Positions 30,011 to 39,503 of a stretch of DNA of 64,000 nt are shown here, piece after piece (the first letter of the stretch is position 1; the number at the start of each line of letters is the position of its first letter). The notes under the pieces are model-generated. The model was not told the origin of the DNA. It searched no databases and saw nothing but the letters and a program-made list of their open reading frames with translations. Source of the DNA: DASTFY01 sp963813375. GTDB taxonomy: Bacteria > Actinomycetota > Acidimicrobiia > Acidimicrobiales > Ilumatobacteraceae. The stretch covers positions 62,001 through 126,000 of the forward strand of contig CAWEYT010000008.1 in the NCBI GenBank assembly GCA_963813375.1, read 5' to 3'. Both the position numbers and the translations under genes were made by a program.

Positions 30011-31532
30011 TCAATGCCGGAAGTGGCGCTCTCCGGTGAACACCATCGTGATGCCGTGCTCGTCGGCGGCGGCGATGACCTCGTCGTCGCGGACGCTGCC
30101 GCCCGGTTGGACCACCGCCCGGACGCCGGCCCCGGCGACCGCGTCGAGGCCGTCCCGGAACGGGAAGAAGGCGTCGCTGGCGCAGCAACCACCCTCGGCC
30201 CGGCCGGCGGCCTTCGTGACCGCGATGCCGGCCGAGTCGAGCCGGTTCTGCTGGCCTGCCCCGATGCCCACGGCCTGGCGGTCGCGCGTGAGCACGATGG
30301 CGTTCGAGCTCACGGCCGCGCAGACCTGCCAGGCGAAGGCCAGCTCGTCCCAGAGATCGTCGTCCGGCTCGGCCTTCGTGACCACCCGCCAGGCGTGCCG
30401 GTCGAGCGAGACGGTGTCGGCCTGCTGCACCAGCAACCCGCCGTCGATGCCCCGTACGTCGAGCCCCGATCCCCGGGGCGCCGGCGCGGACAGCACCCGC
30501 AGGTTCTTGCGTCCGGCCAGGACCTCCAGCGCGGGGCCGTCGAACGACGGTGCCACGACCACCTCGGTGAAGACGGGCGCCAGCGCCTCGGCCAGGGCCA
30601 GCGGCACCGGGCGGTTGGCGGCGACGATGCCCCCGAAGGCCGAGACCGGGTCGCAGGCGTTGGCGGCCACGTAGGCGCTGGTGATGTCGCCGGCCACCGC
30701 CACCCCGCAGGGGTTGGCGTGCTTGACGATGACCACGGCCGGCTCGTCGAAGCGCTGCACGAGCCGCCACGCGGCCTCGGTGTCGTACAGGTTGAGGTAG
30801 GAGAGCTCCTTGCCGCCGTGCTGGACGGCGTCGTCCCACCAGCTCCGCTCGCCGACCTGGCGGTAGCGGGCGGCCTGCTGATGGGGGTTCTCGCCGTAGC
30901 GCAGCTCCTGGACCCGCTCCATGCGCAGCTCGAGCATGGCGGGCAGCACGGCCGGCAGCGCACCGGCATCCGCGTCCTCACCGTGGCCGGCCAGCCAGGC
31001 CGCGATGGCCGTGTCGTAGGCCGCGGTGCGGGCGAACGCGGCCTGCGCCAGGGATCGCTTCGTCGCCGCCGACAGCGACCCGGACGCGCGCAGCTCCTCG
31101 AGCACGGGCTCGTACTGCGCCGGGTCCATCACCACCCCGACATGGGCGTGGTTCTTGGCCGCGGCCCGGATCATGGCCGGGCCTCCGACGTCGATCAGCT
31201 CGATGCCCGGATCGGACGAGAACGGGTAGAGGTTCACGACGAGCAGCCCGATGGGCTCGATGCCGAGCTCCTGGAGCTCCGCCCGGTGCTCGGGTTGGTC
31301 GAGGTCGGCGAGCAGACCGGCGTGGACGGCGGGGTGGAGCGTGACCACCCGGTGGCCGAGGATGGCCGGGAACCCGGTCAGCTCGGCGACGTCCGTGACC
31401 GGCAGGCCCGGCGTCGGCCAGCGCCCGTGCCGTCCCCCCGCTCGAGACCAACCGCCAGCCCAGCTCGTGCAGGCCGGTGGCCAACTCGACGATGCCCGCC
31501 TTGTCGTAGACGGACAGCAGCGCCGTGCTCAT
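30011..31532 (-). CDS. purH: Bifunctional AICAR formyltransferase/IMP cyclohydrolase, frameshifted
   Basis: About 507 residues; last two steps of IMP synthesis. N-terminal cyclohydrolase domain starts LLSVYDKAGIVELATGL and SSGGTARALADAG; a +1 break near 31408 follows, then LPVTDVAELTGFP, GHRVVTLHPAVHAGLL and IDVGGPAMIRAAAKN. The formyltransferase domain has KHANPCGVAVAG, FGGIVAANRP and the C-terminal end VFTGERHFRH. ATG 31532 overlaps the purN stop (ATGA), indicating coupled translation. The gene is essential for purine prototrophy, which argues the break is a sequence error. Confidence 0.94.
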
Positions 31533-32080
31533 GAGGACGCCACCTCGGCGATGATCCGGGGGTACAGGCGGCGTTCGACGGCCTTGATGCGCTCGTGCAG
31601 CGTGGCCTCGTCGTCACCGGGCAGCACGGGGACGGCCTCCTGGGCGAGGATCGGGCCGTGGTCGACCGTCTCGGTGGCCACGTGGACCGTGCATCCGGTC
31701 ACCTTGACGCCGAAGGCCAGCGCGTCCCGCACGGCGTGCGCCCCCGGGAAGGCCGGGAGGAGCGACGGGTGGGTGTTGAGGATCCGGTCCGGGAACGCCG
31801 CGAACGCCTCTGGCCCGAGGACGGTCATGAACCCGGCCATGGCGACCAGGCCGGCGCCGGCGTCCTTGACGGCCCGCACCACCTCGTCGGTGTAGGTCGC
31901 CCGATCGAAGCCGGGACCGAACTCGCGTCGGTGCACCAGCCGGGCGGGTACGCCCGCCACCGTGGCCACGTCGAGGGCACGGCACGGGCGATCGCTCACG
32001 ACGACCAGCGGGCGCAGCCCGGCGGCGAGGATGGCCTCCAGGAGGGTGCCGCTCCCTGACGCCAGCACCGCCAGACCCAT
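31529..32080 (-). CDS. purN: Phosphoribosylglycinamide formyltransferase
   Basis: 183 residues. Begins LAVLASGSGTLLEAIL (phosphate-binding loop), with catalytic Asn/His in ILNTHPSLLPAFPGAHAV and the Asp in HVATETVDHGPILAQ. Uses 10-formyl-THF to formylate GAR. Coupled to purH by a 4-base overlap. The 62 bases to the divergent gene at 32143 contain a large imperfect inverted repeat. Confidence 0.95.
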   Translation of the reverse strand: MGLAVLASGSGTLLEAILAAGLRPLVVVSDRPCRALDVATVAGVPARLVHRREFGPGFDRATYTDEVVRAVKDAGAGLVAMAGFMTVLGPEAFAAFPDRILNTHPSLLPAFPGAHAVRDALAFGVKVTGCTVHVATETVDHGPILAQEAVPVLPGDDEATLHERIKAVERRLYPRIIAEVASS

Positions 32081-32089
32081 CGGGCCGAT

Positions 32090-32131
32090 GGTACCCGGGG
32101 TCCCCCGGTGGTCAGGGACCCCTGGGCTACC
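32090..32131. repeat. Imperfect inverted repeat between purN and a membrane-protein gene
   Basis: GGTACCCGGGGTCCC (32090-32104) pairs with GGGACCCCTGGGCTACC (32115-32131) with two single-base bulges and a 10-base loop. It starts ten bases before the purN ATG. It could be a regulator site for the divergent pair or a hairpin in the purN leader. Confidence 0.4.
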
Positions 32132-32142
32132 GTTCCCGAGGT

Positions 32143-32653
32143 ATGAGGAAGCACATCTCGGTCGCCGAACTGGTGATGGTGATCGGTGGGGCCATCACGT
32201 TCGTCTTCTCGTTCTTCAGCTTCTGGGGCGTCGGTGGCTTCCGGGTGTCGGCCTGGGGCAACGGCACCTTCCCACTGGCCTCCATCCCGGCCATCCTCGG
32301 GGGCGCCATGCTCATCGTCGGCATCGTGGAGCAGGCGGGGTCCAAGCTCCCCGAGCCGGTCCTCAGCTTCACCTGGCGCCAGATCCGCTTCACCTGGGGG
32401 ATCGTCGCCGCCGCGATCATGCTGTCCTACCTGATCATGGACAAGGGCGAGGCCTCGCTGAAGGTCGGGGGCATCTTCATGCTCCTGGGCGCGCTGACGA
32501 TGGGCACCGGCTCGGCCATGGCCTTGCTCGGCCGGGGCTCCCACCAGCTCGCCGTCCCCGGGGCCGATCGCACGACGAAGGCGACAGCCACCCTGCCGCC
32601 GCCCCCCTCCCCCGCCTCCGCCGCCGCCGCCCCCGGTCGCGCAGCAGGGCTGA
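32143..32653 (+). CDS. Small four-helix membrane protein with poly-proline tail, frameshifted in the Pro run
   Basis: About 169 residues from ATG 32143. Four predicted membrane segments (VMVIGGAITFVFSFFSFWGV, IPAILGGAMLIVGIV, FTWGIVAAAIMLSYLIM, GIFMLLGALTMGTGSAMAL), then a tail that becomes a long Pro run ending VAQQG if a +1 shift within the C-rich stretch 32591-32620 is allowed; the stop is then 32651-32653. In the unshifted frame the protein would run deep into sucD, which is not credible. No function known. Converges with sucD. Confidence 0.72.
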
Positions 32654-32670
32654 CGACCCCGGCCGCGGGT

Positions 32671-33567
32671 TCAGTCGCCGGCGACGATCGCGGCCATCAG
32701 CTCGCCGGCCTCGGTGGGGTTGAGCCCGATCCGGACCCCGGCGGCCCGCAGCGCGTCCATCTTGCCCTGGGCGGTCCCCTTGCCCCCCGACACGATGGCG
32801 CCGGCGTGGCCCATCTTCTTGCCGGCGGGGGCGGTGACGCCGGCGATGTAGGCGCTCATCGGCTTCGTGACCGACGCGGTGATGAACTCCGCCGCCTCCT
32901 CCTCGGCCGACCCGCCGATCTCGCCGATCAGCATGATGGCGTGGGTCTCGCCGTCCTTCTCGAACTCGGCCAGGCAGTCGACGAACGACGTGCCCGGGAC
33001 GGGATCGCCGCCGATCCCGACGCAGGTGGATACGCCGATCCCCTTCTGCTTCAGCTCGTAGAGGGCCTGGTAGGTGAGGGTGCCCGAGCGGGACACGATG
33101 CCCACGTTCGGGCCGTCCGTGGTCGGGACCTGCGCGATCTCGCCGGCCGTGATGCCGATGTTGCACTTGCCGGGGCTGATGATGCCCGGGCAGTTGGGGC
33201 CGAGCAGCCGGGTGCCGGGGTGGTCCCGTCGCAACTGGTTGAAGACCCGGGCTTCGTCCTGGGCCGGGATGCCCTCGGTGATGCACACCACGAAGGCGAT
33301 GCCCGCGGTCGCAGCCTCGAGGATGGCGGCCGGCGCGGCCTTGGGCGGCACGGCCACGAAGGAGGCATCGGCGCCGGTGGCGGTGACCGCGTCGGCGACG
33401 GTGTCGAAGATCGGGATGCCCTCGACCTCCTGCCCTCCCTTGCCGGGCGTCACCCCCGCCACGACCTGCGTGCCGTAGTCGCGGTTGCGCAGGCCGTGGA
33501 AGCGGCCCTGCCCGCCCGTCAGCCCCTGCACGAGCACCTTGGTGTCCTGATCGACGAAGATGGCCAT
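32671..33567 (-). CDS. sucD: Succinyl-CoA synthetase alpha subunit
   Basis: 298 residues from ATG 33567. CoA-binding Rossmann start (DQDTKVLVQGLTGGQGRFH), PPKAAPAAILEA, CITEGIPAQD, LGPNCPGIISPG, and the phospho-His in GHAGAIVSGGKGTAQGK. Makes ATP or GTP from succinyl-CoA with SucC. Starts 10 bases after the sucC stop. Confidence 0.97.
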   Translation of the reverse strand: MAIFVDQDTKVLVQGLTGGQGRFHGLRNRDYGTQVVAGVTPGKGGQEVEGIPIFDTVADAVTATGADASFVAVPPKAAPAAILEAATAGIAFVVCITEGIPAQDEARVFNQLRRDHPGTRLLGPNCPGIISPGKCNIGITAGEIAQVPTTDGPNVGIVSRSGTLTYQALYELKQKGIGVSTCVGIGGDPVPGTSFVDCLAEFEKDGETHAIMLIGEIGGSAEEEAAEFITASVTKPMSAYIAGVTAPAGKKMGHAGAIVSGGKGTAQGKMDALRAAGVRIGLNPTEAGELMAAIVAGD

Positions 33568-33577
33568 GGCAGCCTCC

Positions 33578-34740
33578 TCAGGCGGTGGCGTCGGCCGCAC
33601 CGGCCAGGGCGACGGCGGACTCGGCGGCGGACAGCATGGTCGGCTTGGTGACGAGACGGTCGGGCGGGATCCCGGCGTCGGCCAGGATGCGGCGGCCCTC
33701 GTCGGCGTTGGTCCCGTCCAGGCGGATGACCATCGGGGCCCGCAGGTCGACCCGTCCGAGTGCCTCCACGATGCCCTTGGCCACCTCCTCCCCCGCGTGA
33801 TGCCGCCGAAGATGTTGATGAAGATCGAGCGCACGGACTCGTCGAAGTTGATGACCTCGAGCGCGGCCGCCATCACGTCCGCGTTGGCGCCGCCCCCGAT
33901 GTCCAGGAAGTTGGCCGCCTGGCCACCGACCTGGTTCACCACGTCGAGGGTGCTCATGGCCAGTCCGGCGCCGTTGGCGATGATCCCCACCGTGCCCTCG
34001 AGCCCGATGTACTGGAGGTCCTTGTCCCTGGCCAGGCGCTCCCGGTCGTCGAGCTCCTCGGTGGCCTTGAACTCCTCCCACTCCGGATGGCGGAACTCGG
34101 CGTTCCCGTCCAGGCTGACCTTGGCGTCGAGGGCATGGACCTCACCGGTCGGCTTGACGATCAGCGGGTTGATCTCGGCCAGATCGCAGTCGCCCTCGGT
34201 GTAGCAGCGATAGAGCAGGACCAGGATCTCGGCCACGCCGTCCAGCGCCGCCGGGCTGATCCGGGCGGCTTCGGCCGCGGTACGCGCCGCGCCCGGCGAG
34301 AGGCCGTCGACGGGATCGACGTGGAGCCTGACGATGGCGTCGGGATCCCGCGCCGCCACCTCCTCGATGTCCACGCCACCCTGGGCCGAGAGCATCAGGA
34401 GGTGCTTCTTGGCCGACCGGTCGAGCGTGAACGACGCGTAGTACTCCTCGGCGATGTCCGAGGCCTTCTCGACCCACACCCGCCGGACGAGGTGGCCCTT
34501 GATGTCCATCCCCAGGATGGCGCTGGCGTGCTGGCGGGCTTCGCCGGCGTCGTTGGCCAGCTTGATGCCGCCGGCCTTGCCCCGCCCGCCCACCTGGACC
34601 TGCGCCTTGATCACGACCGGGTACCCGACCGAATCCGCGACGTCCACGGCCTCGTCGACCGTCACGGCCACGCCGCCCGGGGAGACCGGGATGCCGAAGC
34701 GGGAGAAGTACTGCTTGCCCTGGTACTCGAACAGGTCCAC
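33578..34740 (-). CDS. sucC: Succinyl-CoA synthetase beta subunit, frameshifted
   Basis: About 387 residues from GTG 34740. ATP-grasp start DLFEYQGKQYFSRFGIP, KAQVQVGGRGKAGGIKLA, LAEINPLIV, and GLAMSTLDVVNQVGGQAANFLDIGGGA with INIFGGITRG. A one-base loss (-1) near 33792 interrupts the frame; EEVAKGIVEALGRVDL continues in the new frame to the stop at 33578. This is one of two breaks that are not +1. Preceded by a B12-binding-domain gene only two bases upstream, with AGGAG across the junction. Confidence 0.95.
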
Positions 34741-34742
34741 TC

Positions 34743-35144
34743 CTACTCCTTCGCGTCAAGGGTCGCTTCGAGCCACCGGCAGATCTCCCGCAGGGACGAC
34801 CCGGGGGTGAACACCTCGGCCACGCCCTGCTGCTTCAACGTGGCGATGTCCGCAGACGGGATCACGCCACCACCGAACACGACGATGTCCCCCAGGTCAC
34901 GCGCCTTCATTTCCTCCATGACCCGTGGGAACAGGGTCAGGTGGGCGCCCGACAGCAGCGACAACCCGACCGCGTCCACGTCCTCCTGCAGCGCCGTCTC
35001 CGCGATCTGCTCGGGCGTCTGGTGCAGGCCGGTGTAGATGACCTCGAACCCGGCGTCGCGCAGCGCGCGCGTGATCGTCTTCGCCCCACGGTCGTGGCCG
35101 TCGAGACCGGGCTTGGCGACGACCACGCGGTAGGGCCGGTTCAC
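34743..35144 (-). CDS. Stand-alone cobalamin (B12)-binding domain, methylmalonyl-CoA mutase C-terminal type
   Basis: 133 residues from GTG 35144. Base-off B12 motif DGHDRGAKTI (D-x-H-x2-G), then GLSLLSGAHLTLFP and VVFGGGVIPSADI, matching the small B12 domain of acyl-CoA mutases (MCM/ICM small subunit). It needs a separate catalytic subunit, which is not in the window. Directly upstream of sucC, so methylmalonyl/succinyl-CoA conversion may be co-regulated with succinyl-CoA synthetase. Confidence 0.88.
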   Translation of the reverse strand: MNRPYRVVVAKPGLDGHDRGAKTITRALRDAGFEVIYTGLHQTPEQIAETALQEDVDAVGLSLLSGAHLTLFPRVMEEMKARDLGDIVVFGGGVIPSADIATLKQQGVAEVFTPGSSLREICRWLEATLDAKE

Positions 35145-35208
35145 GGAACGCGGACCCTACGCGCGCCCGCTGTGCTGCTCCAACCCTCAGCAGGCACACT
35201 TGGCGCCC

Positions 35209-35694
35209 GTGGCCGAACCCCGCCTCCGATCACCCGCGGCGCGCGCCGTCGCGCCGGTCCTGGCCGGCCTCGCCGTGCTGGCGCTGCTGTTCGGCTTCCT
35301 GTGGCTCATCGCCGTGGTCGTCACCCGCAACGCGGATGAAGCCGACCGCCGCATCGGCGCCGACGTCTTCGAAGTCGGCCGCGTCGACCGCCTGGCCGAC
35401 TCCGTCGAGCGCAACGGCCCGATCCTCTTCCCCAACCTGAGCGGGCCCGCCGGGGAACGGCCCGTGGGTCTCGTCCACGACGGTGCCACCGACTTCGAGG
35501 GCTGGCGGGTCTTCTCACTGCGGCCGTCCGGGAACGCCGCCGACTGCCTGGTCTCGCTGGAACGGGAGACCAAGCAGCTCGTGGACTGCGCGGGCGAGGA
35601 GTTCACGCCTGATCAGCTGCCCGACGCCGAGCGGGTGGTCGTGCTCATCGACGACGACGGCACGCTCACCCTCGATCTGCAACCGACCGATTAG
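35209..35694 (+). CDS. Single-pass membrane protein of unknown function
   Basis: 161 residues if started at GTG 35209 (TTG 35200 is in frame upstream). One membrane helix at about residues 15-38 (VLAGLAVLALLFGFLWLIAVVV) and an outside domain of about 120 residues with two Cys (ADCLVSL, LVDCAGEEF) that could form a disulfide or a ligand pair. The spacing and GP-L-FPNLSG segment faintly recall Rieske-like or quinol-oxidase accessory domains but lack His ligands; I do not assign a family. Its stop overlaps that of the convergent acyl-CoA synthetase. Confidence 0.7.
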   Translation: MAEPRLRSPAARAVAPVLAGLAVLALLFGFLWLIAVVVTRNADEADRRIGADVFEVGRVDRLADSVERNGPILFPNLSGPAGERPVGLVHDGATDFEGWRVFSLRPSGNAADCLVSLERETKQLVDCAGEEFTPDQLPDAERVVVLIDDDGTLTLDLQPTD

Positions 35695-37187
35695 TCGGGC
35701 TCGTCGCTCGGGCTCGGGAACAGGGACCGCAGGCGGTCCTTCTGGACCTTGCCGGAGCCCGTGCGGGGAAGGTCCTCCACGATCACGAGACGGCGCGGCC
35801 GCTTGTAGGGCGCCAGGTCGGAAGCGGCCGCGGCGAGCAGCTCATCGGGTTCGACGGCGGCGCCCGCCGCCTCCGATCCGGGCACCAGGCGGACGACCGC
35901 ACCCGGAACCTCGCCCAGCCGCCGATCGGGCAGCGCCACCACGGCGGCCTCCGCGACGGCCGGGTGCCTCGCCAGGGCGGCCTCCACCTCCACGGCATAG
36001 ACCGAGTAGCCGCCCACCTTGATGACGTCCTTGGATCGGCCCTGGAAGCGGACCGTGCCGAAGAGGCCGGGGGCGGCGCGGTCGCCCGTGCGCAGCCAGC
36101 CGTCGTCGGTCAACGCCGCCGCCGAGGCCGCCGCGTCACCCCAGTAGCCAGTCGTCACGCCGGGCGCCTTCAGCTCGAGCTCCCCATCCCGGATGCGGAA
36201 GCGCACACCGGGGAGCGGCACGCCGACGGCCTCGCCGCCGAGCGCAGCCAGGCCGGGGAAGGGCACACGGGCCTTCATCGCCACCGCGCCCGCCGACTCG
36301 GCCAGGCCGTACCCCTCCACGAACGCGGCGCGGCCCACCGGTCCGACCCTCGGCAAGTCGACCGACGACCCCATGGCCTGGAAGCTCTCCGCCAGTTCGG
36401 TCGGCATCACGTCGGCCCCGGACAGCCACAGGCGGACGCTGCGCAGGTCCCGCTCCTGCGCGCCGGCCTCCAGGAGGAGGCGGTACATCGCCGGCACGCC
36501 GATGAAGATCCGGGCTCGCCGGCCCTCGATCAGGTCGAGAACCGCGTCCGCGTCGAACCGGCGGAGGGCGGCGACCGGGACACCGGCCAGGGCGAAGCCG
36601 AGGCCGGCTGTGAACCCCATGATGTGGGCGATGGGCAGGGCCATCACCGCCGTCGGTGCCGGCAGCAGGTTCAGCGCACCCAGCCGGGACGCCCCGATCA
36701 GTGCCCGGTGGCTGAGCTGGACACCCTTCGGACGGCCCGTCGTTCCCGAGGTGTAGAAGAGGGCGGCGAGCTCGTCGGGCCCGGCCACGGATGGTGTCGG
36801 CGGCAGCGCGCCGCGCCGGACGCGGTCGAGCTCGGCCGTGTCACGGACGACGAGCGTGGCCCCGGCGTCGTCGACGACGTGGTCGATCTCGATCGGTCGC
36901 ATCTGGGCGTTGACCGGCACGGCCACCCCACCCGCCCGCGCCACCGCCAGCGTGGCCAGCAGCTGGCGGTAGCCGTTCGGCACGGCCAGGACCACGCGGG
37001 CCCCGGGCTCCACCTGCGCATCGACGGCGGCGGACCAGCGCTCGACCAGGTCCGCGGCCTCCCGGAACGAGACGACCCACCCCTCCTCGTCCACCATGGT
37101 CCGCCGGCCGTGGACCGCGGCCAGCCGTCCGGCCAGCACGCCGAGCGTCAGCTCACGGTCGAAGGCCAGGCGGGCGCGGGCGAACAC
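35691..37187 (-). CDS. AMP-binding acyl-CoA synthetase/ligase
   Basis: 498 residues from GTG 37187. ANL-superfamily motifs: P-loop YTSGTTGRPKGV, aromatic/adenine motif EGYGLAESAGA, DGWLRTGDRA, hinge FQGRSKDVIKVGGYSVYAVEVE, and catalytic Lys in RTGSGKVQKDRLR. Activates a carboxylic acid as acyl-AMP then acyl-CoA. The chain-length range is unknown; compact size suggests short or medium acids. No partner genes adjacent. Confidence 0.9.
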   Translation of the reverse strand: MFARARLAFDRELTLGVLAGRLAAVHGRRTMVDEEGWVVSFREAADLVERWSAAVDAQVEPGARVVLAVPNGYRQLLATLAVARAGGVAVPVNAQMRPIEIDHVVDDAGATLVVRDTAELDRVRRGALPPTPSVAGPDELAALFYTSGTTGRPKGVQLSHRALIGASRLGALNLLPAPTAVMALPIAHIMGFTAGLGFALAGVPVAALRRFDADAVLDLIEGRRARIFIGVPAMYRLLLEAGAQERDLRSVRLWLSGADVMPTELAESFQAMGSSVDLPRVGPVGRAAFVEGYGLAESAGAVAMKARVPFPGLAALGGEAVGVPLPGVRFRIRDGELELKAPGVTTGYWGDAAASAAALTDDGWLRTGDRAAPGLFGTVRFQGRSKDVIKVGGYSVYAVEVEAALARHPAVAEAAVVALPDRRLGEVPGAVVRLVPGSEAAGAAVEPDELLAAAASDLAPYKRPRRLVIVEDLPRTGSGKVQKDRLRSLFPSPSDEPD

Positions 37188-37236
37188 ACCCCATCTTCGC
37201 CCGCGTGGCCGTCCTCAGGAAACGCCCAGGAAGGGC

Positions 37237-39471
37237 TCAGAGCTTCTCGAGCGGGGTCCAGGCGAGGAGGAACGTCTTCTCGCCGATCCCGGGGAAGCGC
37301 ACGCGGGCCTCGGCTCGCTCGCCCTCTCCCCTGATGTCGACGATGACCCCCTCGCCGTAGGTCCCGTGGCGGACGTCATCGCCCAGGCGGAGGCTCAGCG
37401 TCTCCGCACCGCTCGGCTTCGGGCCGCTCGGCGCGGGCCGCTGACCGGCGGCCAGCGCGGCCTCCACGACACGCTCCCGGTGGTCGACCCAGGCCGGGTC
37501 GTCCTCGCCGCGTCGCCAGCGCTCGCGCCGGCGGTAGCTGCCTTGCATGCTGCCGCGAGCGCCGGTCCGGCCGGAGTCCCCGATCGACTCCACCAGCTCG
37601 GTCGGGATCTCCTCCGCGAACCGGCTGGGCGGGTTGTACTGCGTCGAGCCGAACAGGCTGCGACTCCATGCGTGGGAGATGTGCAGCCGCTCGCGGGCCC
37701 GGGTGATGCCGACGTAGGCGAGGCGACGCTCCTCCTCCAGCTCGTCGGGCTCCGTGAGGGCCCGGATGTGCGGGAACACCCCCTCCTCGGCTCCGATCAG
37801 GAACACCACGGGGTACTCCAGGCCCTTGGCGGTGTGCAGGGTCATGAGGATGACGCGGCTGTCGTCGCCGTCGACCTCATCGGCGTCGGCCACGAGCGAC
37901 ACCTGCTCCATGAACTCGGCCACGTCTGCGAACTCACGCGCCGAACCCACCAGCTCGCCGAGGTTCTCCAACCGGCCGGCCGACTCCACGGAGTGCTCCG
38001 CCTCCAACTCGGCCAGGTAGCCGCTGGAGTCGAGCGCAGCCTGGATGAGCGGGGCCGGGCCCTGCGGGGCCAGCTCGGTCAGCTCGTCGATGAGGTCGAG
38101 GAAGGCGGCGACACCGCGTGCCGCCGGACCGGTCACCCCCGCCTCGTCGGCCCGGCGGAGCGCCTCCAGGAAGCTGATGCCCTCCGAGCGGGCGAACGCG
38201 TCCAAGCGGGCCACCGTGGTGTCCCCGACGCCCCGCTTGGGCACGTTGAGGACGCGCTTGACGCTCACCTCGTCGGCCGGGTTGACCACGGCCCGCAGGT
38301 AGGAGAGGGCGTCGCGGATCTCCCGGCGGTCGTAGAACCGCGTCCCGCCGACCACCTTGTACGGCGTCCCGGCCCGCATGAGCGCCTCCTCCACCACGCG
38401 GCTCTGCGCGTTCGTCCGGTAGAAGATCGCCATGTCGCCCCAGCGGTGGCCCTCGCTGTCGTGGAGATCGGTGAGGGTGCGGGCCACCCACCGCGCCTCG
38501 TCGCCCTCGTCCTCGGCGTGGTAGCGGACGATGCGCGAGCCGTGCCCCTGGTCGGTCCAGAGGTGCTTGGGCTTGCGGGTGCTGTTGTTGTCGATCACCG
38601 CGTTGGCGGCGTCGAGGATCGTCTGCGTCGAGCGGTAGTTCTGCTCGAGCACGATGACGGTCACGTCGGGGAACGCGGCCTCGAACTCGAGGATGTTCCG
38701 CAGGTCGGCACCCCGGAATCGGTAGATGCTCTGGTCCGAGTCCCCTACCACGCACACGTTGCGGTGCCGGGCGCCGAGCGCCAGGATCAGCTCGTTCTGG
38801 GCGCCGTTCGTGTCCTGGTACTCGTCGACGAGGATGTGCTCGAAGCGGTCCTGGTAGCGCTCGAGCACGTCGGGGTGCTCGCGGAACAGGCGCACGGTCA
38901 CCGCGAGCAGGTCGTCGAAGTCCATGGCCCCGGCCCGCTCCAGGCGCGCTTGGTACTCCGTGTAGATGTCGGCGATCTTGCGCTCGAAGATGTTGGCCGC
39001 CTTGGCCCGGGCGTCGGCGGCGAACACCAGGTCGTTCTTGAGCTGGCTGATCGTCGCGTGGATGCCCTTGGGCGTGAACCGCTTCGGGTCGAGCGCCAGG
39101 TCCCGGATGACGTAGCCGGTCAGGCGCTGGGCATCCGCTTGGTCGTAGATCGAGAAGGACGAGGGGTAACCGACGACCGCCGCCTCGCGCCTCAGGATGC
39201 GCACGCAGGCCGAGTGGAACGTGCTGATCCACATCTTCCGGGCGATGGGGCCCACGAGCGCCACGATGCGCTCACGCATCTCGTCGGCGGCCTTGTTGGT
39301 GAACGTGATGGCGAGGATGCGCATGGGATCGACGCCGTGCTCGCCGATCAGGTGGGCGATCCGGTGGGTCAGCACGCGGGTCTTGCCCGACCCGGCACCG
39401 GCCACGACGAGCAGCGGACCCTCGGTGTGGACGACGGCGTCGAGCTGGTCGGGGTTGAGCTCCACCGTCAT
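37237..39471 (-). CDS. pcrA: UvrD/PcrA-type ATP-dependent DNA helicase
   Basis: 744 residues, SF1A helicase. Walker A GAGSGKTRVLTHRIAHL, Walker B VDEYQDTN, motif III VVGDSDQSIYRFRGA, motif IV EQNYRST, motif V LMTLHTAKGLEYPVVFL, and motif VI YVGITRARERLHI. C-terminal Tudor-like end (GDDVRHGTYGEGVIV...) is the RNA-polymerase-contacting part of PcrA. Works in repair, replication restart and transcription-coupled repair. Intact reading frame, starts ATG 39471. Confidence 0.97.
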   Translation of the reverse strand: MTVELNPDQLDAVVHTEGPLLVVAGAGSGKTRVLTHRIAHLIGEHGVDPMRILAITFTNKAADEMRERIVALVGPIARKMWISTFHSACVRILRREAAVVGYPSSFSIYDQADAQRLTGYVIRDLALDPKRFTPKGIHATISQLKNDLVFAADARAKAANIFERKIADIYTEYQARLERAGAMDFDDLLAVTVRLFREHPDVLERYQDRFEHILVDEYQDTNGAQNELILALGARHRNVCVVGDSDQSIYRFRGADLRNILEFEAAFPDVTVIVLEQNYRSTQTILDAANAVIDNNSTRKPKHLWTDQGHGSRIVRYHAEDEGDEARWVARTLTDLHDSEGHRWGDMAIFYRTNAQSRVVEEALMRAGTPYKVVGGTRFYDRREIRDALSYLRAVVNPADEVSVKRVLNVPKRGVGDTTVARLDAFARSEGISFLEALRRADEAGVTGPAARGVAAFLDLIDELTELAPQGPAPLIQAALDSSGYLAELEAEHSVESAGRLENLGELVGSAREFADVAEFMEQVSLVADADEVDGDDSRVILMTLHTAKGLEYPVVFLIGAEEGVFPHIRALTEPDELEEERRLAYVGITRARERLHISHAWSRSLFGSTQYNPPSRFAEEIPTELVESIGDSGRTGARGSMQGSYRRRERWRRGEDDPAWVDHRERVVEAALAAGQRPAPSGPKPSGAETLSLRLGDDVRHGTYGEGVIVDIRGEGERAEARVRFPGIGEKTFLLAWTPLEKL

Positions 39472-39503
39472 GGTGGGGCCATCCTAGGAGTGGGGTGTGT
39501 CCT

